From UBA1444 sp964521625 (GTDB lineage Bacteria; Bacillota; Negativicutes; UBA1444): a DNA stretch of 64,000 bases. The DNA is taken from positions 8,047-72,046 of the forward strand of contig CAZFSM010000020.1 of the NCBI GenBank assembly GCA_964521625.1, read 5' to 3'. Below are positions 8,807 through 17,166 of the stretch, piece by piece. The position numbers and the translations under genes are program-made. Below the pieces are notes generated by a model. It had not been told where the DNA came from. It saw nothing but the letters and a program-made list of their open reading frames with translations, and ran no database searches. Position 1 is the first letter of the stretch, and every line of letters starts with the position of its first letter.

Positions 8807-9283
8807 CTAGCCCTGTAGACTTTCCATGCTAATTTTCATCACCACTTTGCGGACCTTGACCGGCTCGCCGGCGGCGCAGTTGGGCCGATGGACTTCCCAG
8901 GGGAACAGCACGGCAAACATGCCGGCCTTCAGCCCCAGTTCCACTTCGTCCTGCAGATTGGCGTAGAAGATCGCATCCTTTTCGGCCAGCTTGTCTTCCA
9001 CCACTTCATAGCCCGCCACTAGTGGCGCGACGCCGATCTTTTCTTCACCGGCGGCGATATACTGCACATCGACATATTTATGATGGGCTTCGGCCCGTCT
9101 TTTTTCTTTTGGCTCGGTCATATATTCGCTGACCATCGCATACATGCTATCGCCGTCGATTGGCAGGCGGCCGGTCGGCAAGCTCGCCAGGTCGGTCGTC
9201 TGCAGCCAGGCCAGCGCTTTTTGGATCGTCGGTGCATACAGGTGCTTTTCTTTGTCCCACTGTTTCAGATAGCCGGCAATCAT
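8807..9283 (-). CDS. YhcH/YjgK/YiaL (DUF386) family sugar protein
   Basis: The protein has 158 residues, full length for the family. The marks are HHKYVDVQYIAAGEEKIG (metal-binding His), 'FAVLFPWEVHRPN' and a C-terminal KVRKVVMKI. The family is a cupin-like fold; one E. coli member (NanQ/YhcH) is an N-acetylneuraminate anomerase, and others lie with beta-galactoside or sugar-acid genes. The substrate cannot be read from sequence. The neighbouring upstream genes on the same strand are Tag and hexokinase; a sugar link with the hexokinase is plausible, but a 74-base gap leaves co-transcription open. Confidence 0.85.
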   Translation of the reverse strand: MIAGYLKQWDKEKHLYAPTIQKALAWLQTTDLASLPTGRLPIDGDSMYAMVSEYMTEPKEKRRAEAHHKYVDVQYIAAGEEKIGVAPLVAGYEVVEDKLAEKDAIFYANLQDEVELGLKAGMFAVLFPWEVHRPNCAAGEPVKVRKVVMKISMESLQG

Positions 9284-9357
9284 TTGTTCATTCCTCCCCT
9301 AAACCGATTTGGTTTCTGCCGATAGTATTCGCGGACCGGCGCAAATTTCCTGCGCGG

Positions 9358-9930
9358 TTACCTGTTGCCTGCCTGCACTTCCTGGTAGCGGAAGCAGCCG
9401 GTCAGGTGGTCGTTGACCAGGCCGACCGCCTGCATCAGCGCATAGCAGATCGTCGGCCCGACAAAGGTAAAGCCGCGTTTTTTCAGGTCCTTGCTCATTT
9501 GCTGCGCCACCGCCGATTGCGCCGGCACTTCCTGCAGCGTCCGCCAGTCGTTCTGGATCGGCTTGCCATCGACAAACCGCCACAGATAGGCGTCAAAGCT
9601 GCCGAATTCTTCACGCACCTGGAGGAACGCCCGGGCATTTTGCAATGTCCCGCGCAGCTTCAGCCGGTTGCGGATGATCCCCGGGTCCTGCAGCCAGGCC
9701 GCGACCTCCGCCTCGCCCCAGGTCGCCAGCACATCCGGGTCGAAGTCGGCCATTACCTTTCGGTAATGCTCACGCTTGCGCAGCACCGTGATCCAGCTGA
9801 GACCCGCCTGCGCCCCTTCGAGGATCAAAAATTCGAACAGCCGCTTGTCGTCATGTTCGGGCAGACCCCATTCCTGATCATGATAGGCTTCGTACAGCGC
9901 ATCGCCTTTGCACCAGCCGCAACGTTCCAT
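9358..9930 (-). CDS. tag: DNA-3-methyladenine glycosylase I
   Basis: The product has 190 residues and begins MERCGWCKGD, with the zinc-binding Cys and later His/Cys residues typical of Tag (RCGWC and a C-terminal VNDHLTGCFRY). The central 'YHDQEWGLPEHDDKRLFEFLILEGAQAGLSW' region, cited here only in part as YHDQEWG and EGAQAGLSW, is diagnostic. Tag removes 3-methyladenine from alkylated DNA in base excision repair. Its ATG directly abuts the hexokinase stop codon (no spacer), so the two are translationally coupled. Confidence 0.95.
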   Translation of the reverse strand: MERCGWCKGDALYEAYHDQEWGLPEHDDKRLFEFLILEGAQAGLSWITVLRKREHYRKVMADFDPDVLATWGEAEVAAWLQDPGIIRNRLKLRGTLQNARAFLQVREEFGSFDAYLWRFVDGKPIQNDWRTLQEVPAQSAVAQQMSKDLKKRGFTFVGPTICYALMQAVGLVNDHLTGCFRYQEVQAGNR

Positions 9931-11274
9931 TTATCCAATCCCTCCCTCTGTTCGGGCCATCGCCGCCGCAATCGCCGCCCCGCGCAGCGGCGCTTCGTCG
10001 ACCACCATAAATTCGACCTGTTCGGCAGTCCAGCCGCCGTGCTGCGCCAGCGCCCGGCTAATCGTCCCGGCAAAACCGGGCATTTTTTCATACAACGAGC
10101 CGTTGACGCCGATCAGATGTCGGCGATTTTTCGCCGGGTCGAGCCGCTGCAGGAATCCCGCATAGCTGGCGGCAACTAGCGTCGCCGAGCGCTCGACGAC
10201 CAGTTCCGCCACTGCTTTGATGAAGTGCCGCTCTGCCAGCTTAGCGCCGTGGCCGGGGCAGTGCTCTGACAGCCAGGCATTAATCGCCGCCAGCGTTTCG
10301 GAATGGTCGCCGACGAACACCGCTACGTCCTGGCTGGATATCCCGTCGATCTCGGCAAACACAGGGCAATTGTCGACAAACTGCATGCCGCATTGGCCTC
10401 GCCCCGCCCACAGGATGCGTCGGGTCAGTTCGCCCAGGTAACGGCCTGCCACCATTTTTTCCATGCGTTGCCGGTCCGGATATTCGCTGGCAGCGTCGAG
10501 TTCGTTGTCAAACGGACTGAACGGCAGCCGGTCAAAGCCGCCCGATTCGGCGTTATAGGCCATATCCCGGCTGCGGTCGCCGTGCCGGGGTTGCTTCTCA
10601 TAGTAACAGGTGTTTTGGCCGGTGCCGCAGACCGAGCCCATGTCGGCCAGCGGCAGTGAATAGGCGGCAGTCAGCAAAGTAGCCACCGTATCGTTGAGCA
10701 CCGCGACCGGACGGACGGCGGCAAGGTTTTGCCGCGTCAGGGCCGCTGCCAGTGTCGCGTTGATGTCCTGCCCGGCAATGCCGGACACTTTGATTTCTTT
10801 GGTCCAGCCGATAAAGTCGGCCCGGCCGATCGCCGTCTGCCGACTGCCGTAGGAAAAGGAATGGCCGAGAAATTGTTCGCCGCCATCGGCGACCAGCGCC
10901 ACCTGCCGGGCAATAAAGTCAAACAATTCGTCCACCTGGACACTGGCCGCGGTATAGTCATATCCCGCCGTCCGGTCCTGCAGCGACACCTTGTGCAGTT
11001 TACGAATTTGCGTTTCGCCGCCGCCCAGCAGTTCGACCAGAGCCACCCGCACATTGGTGCCGCCGAAGTCCAGCGCCAAGTATTGGCCGGTTTCATCGCC
11101 GCGCGGCCTGCCAACAAAAGCGGGCAACATTTGCAGCGGCGAAGGTCGTCCGGCCAGGCCGTCTTCCACGGTCGCCGCAAGATCATCCGCGATCCGCTGG
11201 AACTGCGCCGGGGAAATGGCAAAGGCAGCCCACGCTTCCATCAGCGCCCCGGCCATTTTACATTCTGTCGTCAT
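9931..11274 (-). CDS. Eukaryotic-type hexokinase
   Basis: The 447-residue protein matches the hexokinase I/II fold rather than bacterial ROK glucokinases: ALDFGGTNVRVAL (residues 67-79, phosphate 1), FSYGSRQT and GWTKEIK (sugar-binding region, about 139-162), AVLNDTVATLL with the catalytic Asp at about 195, and a C-terminal LIGVNGSLYEKMPGF with a glycine-rich adenosine motif. It would phosphorylate glucose or related hexoses with ATP in the cytosol. The length equals one hexokinase half (about 50 kDa), as in yeast and some anaerobic bacteria. It is followed without spacer by tag. Confidence 0.9.
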   Translation of the reverse strand: MTTECKMAGALMEAWAAFAISPAQFQRIADDLAATVEDGLAGRPSPLQMLPAFVGRPRGDETGQYLALDFGGTNVRVALVELLGGGETQIRKLHKVSLQDRTAGYDYTAASVQVDELFDFIARQVALVADGGEQFLGHSFSYGSRQTAIGRADFIGWTKEIKVSGIAGQDINATLAAALTRQNLAAVRPVAVLNDTVATLLTAAYSLPLADMGSVCGTGQNTCYYEKQPRHGDRSRDMAYNAESGGFDRLPFSPFDNELDAASEYPDRQRMEKMVAGRYLGELTRRILWAGRGQCGMQFVDNCPVFAEIDGISSQDVAVFVGDHSETLAAINAWLSEHCPGHGAKLAERHFIKAVAELVVERSATLVAASYAGFLQRLDPAKNRRHLIGVNGSLYEKMPGFAGTISRALAQHGGWTAEQVEFMVVDEAPLRGAAIAAAMARTEGGIG

Positions 11275-11361
11275 GGCAATCCGCCCTCTCGTTTACTGGT
11301 CAGCGATACTTCCGCTTATCTTTTTGATTGTTTCGCCATCAACCTTCGGTTTGCCTGCAAA

Positions 11362-11395
11362 AAAAACCTTCCGGCGCAATCACCGGAAGGTTTTT
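11362..11395 (-). terminator. Terminator after the MalY-type gene
   Basis: AAAAACCTTCCGG and CCGGAAGGTTTTT form a 13-pair stem with an 8-base loop; on the minus strand it ends in a T-run. It closes the minus-strand malY-type gene that ends at 11423. Confidence 0.85.
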
Positions 11396-11422
11396 CAGAC
11401 GGAAATATCAATGATTCTTTGC

Positions 11423-12592
11423 TTAGAGTTTTTTTACAGCGGCTTCGATGCGGTTGAGCGCTTCGACCAAGCGGGAACGCGGGCAGGCAATGTTCATCCG
11501 CATAAACCCGGCGCCGCCCGGTCCAAACGTCGAACCTTCATTCATCGCCACCTTGGCTTGTTCCAGGAAGAATTGCGTGAGCGCTTTCGGCGCCATATTC
11601 AGCGCTTTGCAGTCAAGCCAGATCAGATAAGTCGCTTGCGTCTTGGTCAGTTTGATCTGGGGGATTTTCTCGGCCATGAACTTCTGCAGATAGGCCAGGT
11701 TTTCGGTCAGATACGCCAGCTCTTGATCCGCATAGTACTCGCATTCGTTATAGGCCACTTCGATCGGTAGCGTGCCGAAGATGGTTCTGCCATAGGCTTT
11801 GAGGTCTTCGAGCGGTTTGTAGAAAAGATCATGGTTGCGCCGGCTGGGAATCACGGCGGCCCCGGTGCGCACCCCGGCGATGTTAAACGTTTTGCTTGGG
11901 TTGACGCAAACCACGCAGTTGTCTGCTGCCGCTTGCGACAGGCTGCCAAACGGAATGTGTTTGCTTCCGGCATAAACAATATCCGAATGAATTTCATCCG
12001 ATACGACAAACACATTATGCTTCAGACACAGCTCGGACATGCGGGTCAATTCTTCCCGGGTGAAACACTTGCCGACCGGGTTGTGCGGACTGCACAGCAG
12101 AAACATGGTGGTGCGCTTTTTGCTGAGCAGTTCTTCCAGATTGGCGAAATCGATTTCATAACTGCCGTCTTCTTGGTAAATCAAGTTGTTGCCGAGGATA
12201 TGCCGGCCATTGTTGGGGATGATTTCATGAAACGGGTGATACGCCGGCATTTGAATGACAATATTGTCGCCTGGTTCGGTAAAGGCGCGCATGGCGTAAA
12301 CGATCGCCGGAATGACCGCCGGCGTGTATTCGATCCAATCCAGATCAATATCCCAGCCAAAGCGTTTTTTCTGCCAGTTGGCGATGGACTGCTCAAAGGT
12401 TTTCACATTTACCGGATAGCCGAAAATACCGTGCTGCGCTCGCTTGACCATGGCCTCGACCACCGGCTCTGGGCATTTGAAATCTGTGTCGGCAATCCAC
12501 ATCGGGATTACATCGTCGGCATAGGTGTCCCATTTTTTACAATCGGTCCCTTTGCGGTCAATCAGTTCGTCAAAATTGTGTTTCATCATCAT
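11423..12592 (-). CDS. MalY/PatB family PLP-dependent C-S lyase / aminotransferase
   Basis: A 389-residue fold-type I PLP enzyme. PLP Lys is about residue 234 in NPSKTFNIAG; other marks are PMWIADTDFKCP near the N-terminus, SPHNPVGK (about 168-175) and VVSDEIHSD (197-204). MalY/PatB enzymes cleave cystathionine or cysteine conjugates to thiol, pyruvate and ammonia. Substrate preference (cystathionine beta-lyase or general C-S lyase) cannot be decided here. The start ATG follows AGGAGGGCTGA. It is probably a single-gene unit, as a terminator follows. Confidence 0.88.
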   Translation of the reverse strand: MMMKHNFDELIDRKGTDCKKWDTYADDVIPMWIADTDFKCPEPVVEAMVKRAQHGIFGYPVNVKTFEQSIANWQKKRFGWDIDLDWIEYTPAVIPAIVYAMRAFTEPGDNIVIQMPAYHPFHEIIPNNGRHILGNNLIYQEDGSYEIDFANLEELLSKKRTTMFLLCSPHNPVGKCFTREELTRMSELCLKHNVFVVSDEIHSDIVYAGSKHIPFGSLSQAAADNCVVCVNPSKTFNIAGVRTGAAVIPSRRNHDLFYKPLEDLKAYGRTIFGTLPIEVAYNECEYYADQELAYLTENLAYLQKFMAEKIPQIKLTKTQATYLIWLDCKALNMAPKALTQFFLEQAKVAMNEGSTFGPGGAGFMRMNIACPRSRLVEALNRIEAAVKKL

Positions 12593-12648
12593 TCAGCCCT
12601 CCTTACAATTTTACGCGCATAATCTTTTTTGTCTTACACTCGATCGTT

Positions 12649-13227
12649 TCAGTCAATGCCCAATTTCTTGCGCCAGTAACGGGAATACACCGCGCCCAGC
12701 GGGTTATGCGCCAGCACTCGGTCCTTCACAACCAGGCAGGTTGTCGGCACAGTACAAGCGCCGGTAAATAATGCGTCATGCCCGACACACAGGCCGACGT
12801 TGATGCAAAACTCCACTCCATTGTCCGCAAGCAGTTTTGCCTGCATGACCGGGTTGCACATGGTTTCACGCGCATCATCCTGGATTTGCTCCAGACTAAG
12901 CTCTTCTTTGCTCATGCCGCAAACCTTGCAGCACGTCGAATAGACTTCAAAGAATTGGGAAAAATATTTTTCAATCAAGGCAGCTTCGGGGTTAAGACCA
13001 AAGCAAAATGCCATGCCGATTTTTTTGTAGCCCATCAGTTTGCAAAAATCAGCGGTTTCTTCCAGGCGGGTGAAGCTGTTATAATGGCGACCTTCGGTGC
13101 AGGCGGCCGCGTTCATAATCGTCAAGCGTTCGCCTTGATACGCCTCTTTTATGTTTTCCGGCGTAATTTTTGTGCAGTTTTGTCCTTCAGAATGACATTT
13201 TTTACTTGTACACTTGGCGCATTTCAT
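12649..13227 (-). CDS. DUF1847 cysteine-rich protein
   Basis: The 192-residue protein opens with MKCAKCTSKKCHSEGQNC, then carries GYKKIGMAFCFGL, STCCKVCG, ARETMCNPVMQA and INVGLCVGHDALF. This cysteine distribution is that of DUF1847, a family of putative metal- or FeS-binding proteins restricted largely to anaerobes. The function is unknown. It lies 51 bases downstream of dcuC on the same strand and could be the last gene of that transcript, although a short TTCCTAACA inverted repeat sits in between. Confidence 0.85.
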   Translation of the reverse strand: MKCAKCTSKKCHSEGQNCTKITPENIKEAYQGERLTIMNAAACTEGRHYNSFTRLEETADFCKLMGYKKIGMAFCFGLNPEAALIEKYFSQFFEVYSTCCKVCGMSKEELSLEQIQDDARETMCNPVMQAKLLADNGVEFCINVGLCVGHDALFTGACTVPTTCLVVKDRVLAHNPLGAVYSRYWRKKLGID

Positions 13228-13278
13228 ACTACTACTACATCCCCTTAATTCTATTGATATATTTTTCCTAACACCCTG

Positions 13279-14637
13279 TTAGGAATTGATGAAAATGAAC
13301 GCGATGTTGATCAAGGCAGCTACGCCCATCGGAATCGCTGTTCGTTTTACAACCTGGACCGGCGACACGCCAGCGACACCGGCTATCGCCACAATCGCCG
13401 CCGTAATTGGCGACACCACCCGGCCGAAGCTGGTCATGATCTGCATCGGCAAGAGCAGTGTAATGACGTCGATTTTCATCGTGGCAGCAATCTTGGGGGC
13501 CAGCGCGGCAAAGGAAAAGAACGCTGCGTTGCCTGATCCCATCAAGAATGCACAGCCGGCGATGACCAGACAAAACAGGATGATCAATGCACTGCTCCCC
13601 AGTCCGAGGCTTTGGGCTCCGCTAGTCATCGCGTCCACAGCGCCGATTTTCATCAAACCGGTGGCAAATACTTCACCAGCCACGATCAGCGTGACTACCG
13701 TCGCAAAACTGGTTCCCATCCCGTCAAACAAGTGTTTCAGGCTCTGCATGGTTCCCCGCACGTCTTTGGTCCTGACATATTCGAATGCCATGCTGATAAA
13801 GGTGCTGAGCAACATCGCCGTGACCACTTCCATTTTGATCGGGCTCTTAAAGATTGGGCTGAATCCAAGGATAAACAGCATCGGAATGATCGGCAGCACC
13901 GCATAAATGAGCGGTGGACGACTGGCATCTTCTTTCGCCAGGTCTATCGACTCTTCGTTGCCGGTAAAGCCTTCTTTTTTGTCCCACCACTTTTGCACGA
14001 AGAAGTGGACCACACCCAAAATCAATGTAGTCGTGGCAAAGATCGGCAACTGATGTTGGACGAAATATACAGCCGGATCCATTTTGCACAGATTGGCAGC
14101 CAAAATTGCATTGCCGGACCCCGGACCTACGTCCATGTATTGGGCGCAGCCGATTACGCCGAGCGCAGACATTTTGCTAACGCCAGACCGAATCAGGATC
14201 GGGTACATGGTAACCATCAGCAGCAAGCCCAACCCCGCGTGGCTGGGAATAAACAAAACCAAAAACTGGCTGACAAAAAAGCCAAACACCAGTAGCAAAT
14301 AGGGCGATTTAATAAACCGGAGCGGGGCAGCGACTACAGCAAACAGTGATTTGCTTGCGCCGATGTATTCCATATATTTGGCAAAACCGGCGATCGACAT
14401 AATCGTCAAACCAAGGCCGGCAACCCTAGAGCTAAGCAATTGTTGAATCGTGTAAAAAATGTCGAGAATGGCCGATCCGGAAGATTGTTTGGCCGCCAAT
14501 ATCGGATTCGTTCCCAAAAAGTAAGTCGCAAAAAGAAGAACAATGCCTGCGATCAGAAGAATGGCCTGAGGGAAATGTTTTTTGACGATCATGTATATAA
14601 CCCACGCAATAACTATGGCCGTGATGAGTATACCCAC
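13279..14637 (-). CDS. dcuC: DcuC family C4-dicarboxylate transporter
   Basis: A 452-residue integral membrane protein with roughly 12 hydrophobic segments. PSHAGLGLLLMVTMYP, CAQYMDVGPGSGNA and MGSGNAAFFSFAALAPKIA match the DcuC family (C4-dicarboxylate exchange or efflux, used in anaerobic fumarate/succinate turnover). It follows the two hydro-lyase genes by 38 bases on the same strand, so the set imports or exports the dicarboxylate that the hydro-lyase makes or uses. Control is probably by the FadR-type regulator upstream. Confidence 0.9.
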   Translation of the reverse strand: MGILITAIVIAWVIYMIVKKHFPQAILLIAGIVLLFATYFLGTNPILAAKQSSGSAILDIFYTIQQLLSSRVAGLGLTIMSIAGFAKYMEYIGASKSLFAVVAAPLRFIKSPYLLLVFGFFVSQFLVLFIPSHAGLGLLLMVTMYPILIRSGVSKMSALGVIGCAQYMDVGPGSGNAILAANLCKMDPAVYFVQHQLPIFATTTLILGVVHFFVQKWWDKKEGFTGNEESIDLAKEDASRPPLIYAVLPIIPMLFILGFSPIFKSPIKMEVVTAMLLSTFISMAFEYVRTKDVRGTMQSLKHLFDGMGTSFATVVTLIVAGEVFATGLMKIGAVDAMTSGAQSLGLGSSALIILFCLVIAGCAFLMGSGNAAFFSFAALAPKIAATMKIDVITLLLPMQIMTSFGRVVSPITAAIVAIAGVAGVSPVQVVKRTAIPMGVAALINIAFIFINS

Positions 14638-14675
14638 TTTTGAATCCCTCCACTATTTTTTTTGGCTTTTATTGG

Positions 14676-15263
14676 CTATTCTCCGTAAATATCGCGCAAT
14701 TTGGCCTCGGCGGTTTCTTTTACCACATCATATCGACTATTTCCCTGACAATCCATAGTGACGACGAATGGCCCCATCCGCTCGACCTGCAATGCCCACA
14801 TGGCCTCTGGCATCCCTTTTTCAAACCAGGTGCAGCCAATTACGTTTTTCACGCCGGCTGCAAGCTGTACCGCGCAACCGGGGGCGGCCTGCAGATATGC
14901 CTGCTTATATTTCTGGAAAGCAGCTATGCTCTTGCCGGACATCCCGCCTTTGCCGATGATCAATTTGACGCCGAGTTCGCCAACCATCTCCGCATAGGGT
15001 TCCATCCGAATGCTGGTCGTCGGTCCAATGACCACCATTTCCCACAGTTCGCCCACTTTCCGCACTACCGGCCCGGCATGAAAAATTGCTTTTCCTTTTA
15101 GCTCTCGCGGCAATGGCTGCTTTTGCGCCAACAGGTTTTTTATTTCGAGGTGCGCCATATCGCGGGCAGTATACAGCTCACCGCTAAGATAAACCTGGTC
15201 GCCGACCTGCAATTTTTCTACCTGTGCATTGTCAATTGGCAATACAAGCTCATAAACAGCCAT
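14676..15263 (-). CDS. Class I fumarate hydratase / tartrate dehydratase, beta subunit
   Basis: The start is the ATG at 15263 (MAVYELVLP), seven bases after AGGAGGTC; the frame is open further upstream, inside the alpha gene. The 195-residue product matches the C-terminal half of class I fumarases: LQVGDQVYLSGELYTARD, GPTTSIRMEP, IGKGGMSG and an A-(x)-C region near GVKNVIGCTWFEKGMPEA. With the alpha subunit it forms a [4Fe-4S] hydro-lyase. It begins one base after the alpha stop codon, so it is translationally coupled. Fumarate is the default substrate; tartrate or a methylmalate remains possible. Confidence 0.9.
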   Translation of the reverse strand: MAVYELVLPIDNAQVEKLQVGDQVYLSGELYTARDMAHLEIKNLLAQKQPLPRELKGKAIFHAGPVVRKVGELWEMVVIGPTTSIRMEPYAEMVGELGVKLIIGKGGMSGKSIAAFQKYKQAYLQAAPGCAVQLAAGVKNVIGCTWFEKGMPEAMWALQVERMGPFVVTMDCQGNSRYDVVKETAEAKLRDIYGE

Positions 15264-15264
15264 C

Positions 15265-16158
15265 TCACATGACCTCCTGAAAAAGATATCCCCGCTTCCC
15301 GTCGGGGTAAAACCGCACACCAAACCGTCGGGCGACCCAACAATGGAAATTGATCGTCACCGGACAAATCGCCGTATGGGTTGCAGCATAACCGATTTTT
15401 ACCGCCAGACAGGTTGTATCGCCGCCAATGCCTGCGGGCCCAATACCAAGCGAATTAATGTTTTCGAGCAGTTCCTGCTCCAGTTCCGCCATCATCGGGT
15501 CGGGGTTGCGATCTCGCCAGTCGCGGGTACTGATGGCTTCACGACTCAATTTGGCGGAAACATCCATTTGGCCGCCGATGCCTATGCCGATAGCCGAAGG
15601 GGGGCAGGGATAGCCGCCGGCATTAATCACAGTTTTTAGCACCAATTTCTTCAACCCTGTCATTTTTTCGCCCAACGTCGCCGGCGTCAAAATGGTGGAG
15701 ATATTGCCCAGTTCCGCCCCGCAGCCTTTGGCGCTCATGATCACTTCCAGATACTCTTGGCCGGGACGGTACTGATATTCAAAGTTGGGAACTCCCGCAC
15801 CCGAACTATCGCCAGAATTATGCCGAGTCAGCGGGTGAACGATGCTGGGACGAATATACCCCTGCTTCGTACATTCCACCACCGCCTGCGGAATAAAAGC
15901 AGAAATGTCGGCCAGCGAAGCCGCGTCACCAAAACGAACCCAAACCGTCGGAAACCCAGGCGACTGACAAACAGGCTTATCCAGTTTCCCCGCCTGCGCC
16001 ACATTGTCGATCATGGCCTGAAGCATACTTTGCGCTTCCGGTTTTGTCTCTTGCTCCGCCCGCTGTTTCATGATGACTAGCGCATCGGCGGAAATCGTCG
16101 TACAGGCGCCATGCACCAAAGAAAAAACTTCCTCATAGGTAATCCCATACTTATCCAC
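15265..16158 (-). CDS. Class I fumarate hydratase / tartrate dehydratase, alpha subunit
   Basis: A 297-residue protein with the alpha-subunit pattern: KPVCQSPGFPTVWV, HPLTRHNSGDSSGAG, SAKGCGAELGN, GGYPCPPSAIGIGIGG and GIGGDTTCLAVKIGYAATH. The cysteines in CQSPG, CGAELGN/CPP and DTTC are candidates for the three [4Fe-4S] ligands. Most class I fumarases read CQDTG at the first site; here it is CQSPG, which may point to a subfamily with another hydroxy-dicarboxylate substrate. First gene of the run alpha-beta-dcuC. A CCGGTATACC palindrome lies 99 bases before the start. Confidence 0.88.
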   Translation of the reverse strand: MDKYGITYEEVFSLVHGACTTISADALVIMKQRAEQETKPEAQSMLQAMIDNVAQAGKLDKPVCQSPGFPTVWVRFGDAASLADISAFIPQAVVECTKQGYIRPSIVHPLTRHNSGDSSGAGVPNFEYQYRPGQEYLEVIMSAKGCGAELGNISTILTPATLGEKMTGLKKLVLKTVINAGGYPCPPSAIGIGIGGQMDVSAKLSREAISTRDWRDRNPDPMMAELEQELLENINSLGIGPAGIGGDTTCLAVKIGYAATHTAICPVTINFHCWVARRFGVRFYPDGKRGYLFQEVM

Positions 16159-16256
16159 GAATCATCACACTCCCTTACACTCCATTAATAGATCGTTGCG
16201 CTTGAATCAGGCAGTTTTTTCTTAAAACCATCCCCTTATATTTTTAGTATGGCATC

Positions 16257-16266
16257 CCGGTATACC
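16257..16266. promoter_or_regulatory. Putative FadR/GntR operator before the hydro-lyase operon
   Basis: The decamer CCGGTATACC, with a GGTATACC palindromic core, occurs here and again at 17112-17121 in front of the GntR gene. FadR-type regulators bind short palindromes of this size. It lies about 100 bases upstream of the alpha-subunit start, near a TATAAG-like -10 on the minus strand. Confidence 0.55.
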
Positions 16267-16302
16267 ACATACGCGAAGGCAAAGATTCAGAGAATCACAA
16301 AA

Positions 16303-16325
16303 ACCCCCGCAAAAATGCGAAGGCT
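16303..16325 (-). terminator. Weak terminator after the GntR gene
   Basis: On the minus strand CCTTCGC pairs with GCGGGGG (two G-U pairs) around ATTTTT, followed by TTTTTG. It lies just after the regulator's stop codon. Confidence 0.45.
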
Positions 16326-16343
16326 CTTTTCTGATGCAAAATA

Positions 16344-17069
16344 TTACACCTCATGTTGAGGCTCCGTTGACAACACGACATGTTTAGCAAATTCCAAATG
16401 CTCCCGCAGCGCCTGGGCAGCGCCAATACCATCTTGTTGCCGAATCTTCTCCAAGATTAAGCGGTGATCCCGCAGCACATTTTCATAACGTTCCGGTTTT
16501 TGCAGTGAGCGGCTGCGCGAAAAACGCAATAGCTCCATTAACATTTCATTGATCCGCAGCAGCATGGCGTTGTGGGAAGCAGCGATAAAAGCGGTATGAA
16601 ACTTGACTGACGCTTCCCCAACATCGCCGCCAAGCCGCATTACTTTTTCCATGTCCATTATTTCGCTTTCCATCGCCATCAAATCGGCTTCCGTTCGTCG
16701 TTCGGCAGCCAAGAGCGCTGCCTGACACTCGAGCCCTTGTCGCGCCTCGTATAAATCGGCCAACAAATGCGTGGGATCCGTCATCAAGAAATCAATATTA
16801 TTCAAAACATGGCTAATGCCAACTCGTTTTACATAGACGCCTTTGCCCCGGATATGTTTTACGGCGCCCAAAAATTCCAGCACTTTCAATGCTTCTCTGA
16901 TCGGAACCCGGCTTACATCAAACATCTGCGCCAAATTGCGCTCCGACGGCAACAAATCGCCGTCTTTCAATTCTCCTGTGAGAATCCATTGACGGATGCG
17001 TTCGACAATTTGCAGATACAATGCATCGGTTTCAATTTTTCCGTCGCGCTCTATCGGCCGAATATCCAA
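16344..17069 (-). CDS. FadR-subfamily GntR transcriptional regulator
   Basis: I place the start at the TTG at 17069, nine bases after AAGGTGG; the in-frame ATG at 17090 lies upstream of that ribosome binding site. An N-terminal winged helix (LYLQIVERIRQWILTGEL, then LPSERNLAQMFDVSRVPIREALKVLE) is followed by an all-helical FCD-type domain with 'LYEARQGLECQAALLAA', HTAFIAASHN and a final DHRLILEKI ... REHLEFAKH. The FCD domain often binds a metal and a carboxylic acid. Together with the shared CCGGTATACC sites and the adjacent C4-dicarboxylate genes, it is probably an autoregulated repressor of that operon, released by the substrate. Confidence 0.88.
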   Translation of the reverse strand: MDIRPIERDGKIETDALYLQIVERIRQWILTGELKDGDLLPSERNLAQMFDVSRVPIREALKVLEFLGAVKHIRGKGVYVKRVGISHVLNNIDFLMTDPTHLLADLYEARQGLECQAALLAAERRTEADLMAMESEIMDMEKVMRLGGDVGEASVKFHTAFIAASHNAMLLRINEMLMELLRFSRSRSLQKPERYENVLRDHRLILEKIRQQDGIGAAQALREHLEFAKHVVLSTEPQHEV

Positions 17070-17111
17070 GCAGAGATGCCACCTTAACATTTAATACTAC
17101 AGATTGGAATT

Positions 17112-17121
17112 CCGGTATACC
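17112..17121. promoter_or_regulatory. Putative operator before the GntR gene
   Basis: A second copy of CCGGTATACC. It lies about 8-17 bases downstream of the predicted transcription start of the regulator's own promoter, a position that fits autorepression. Confidence 0.55.
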
Positions 17122-17135
17122 GTTCTCTGTCAGTT

Positions 17136-17164
17136 ACTTTAGCGTATATTCGCACAATTGTCAA
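17136..17164 (-). promoter_or_regulatory. Sigma-70 promoter of the GntR gene
   Basis: On the minus strand TTGACA (17164-17159), a 17-base spacer and TAAAGT (17141-17136). It directs transcription into the regulator gene starting at 17069. Confidence 0.65.
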
Positions 17165-17166
17165 TA

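Noticed and set aside
13265..13286. TTCCTAACA/TGTTAGGAA hairpin between dcuC and the DUF1847 gene as a terminator
   Set aside because: It overlaps the dcuC stop and lacks a T-run on the minus strand.
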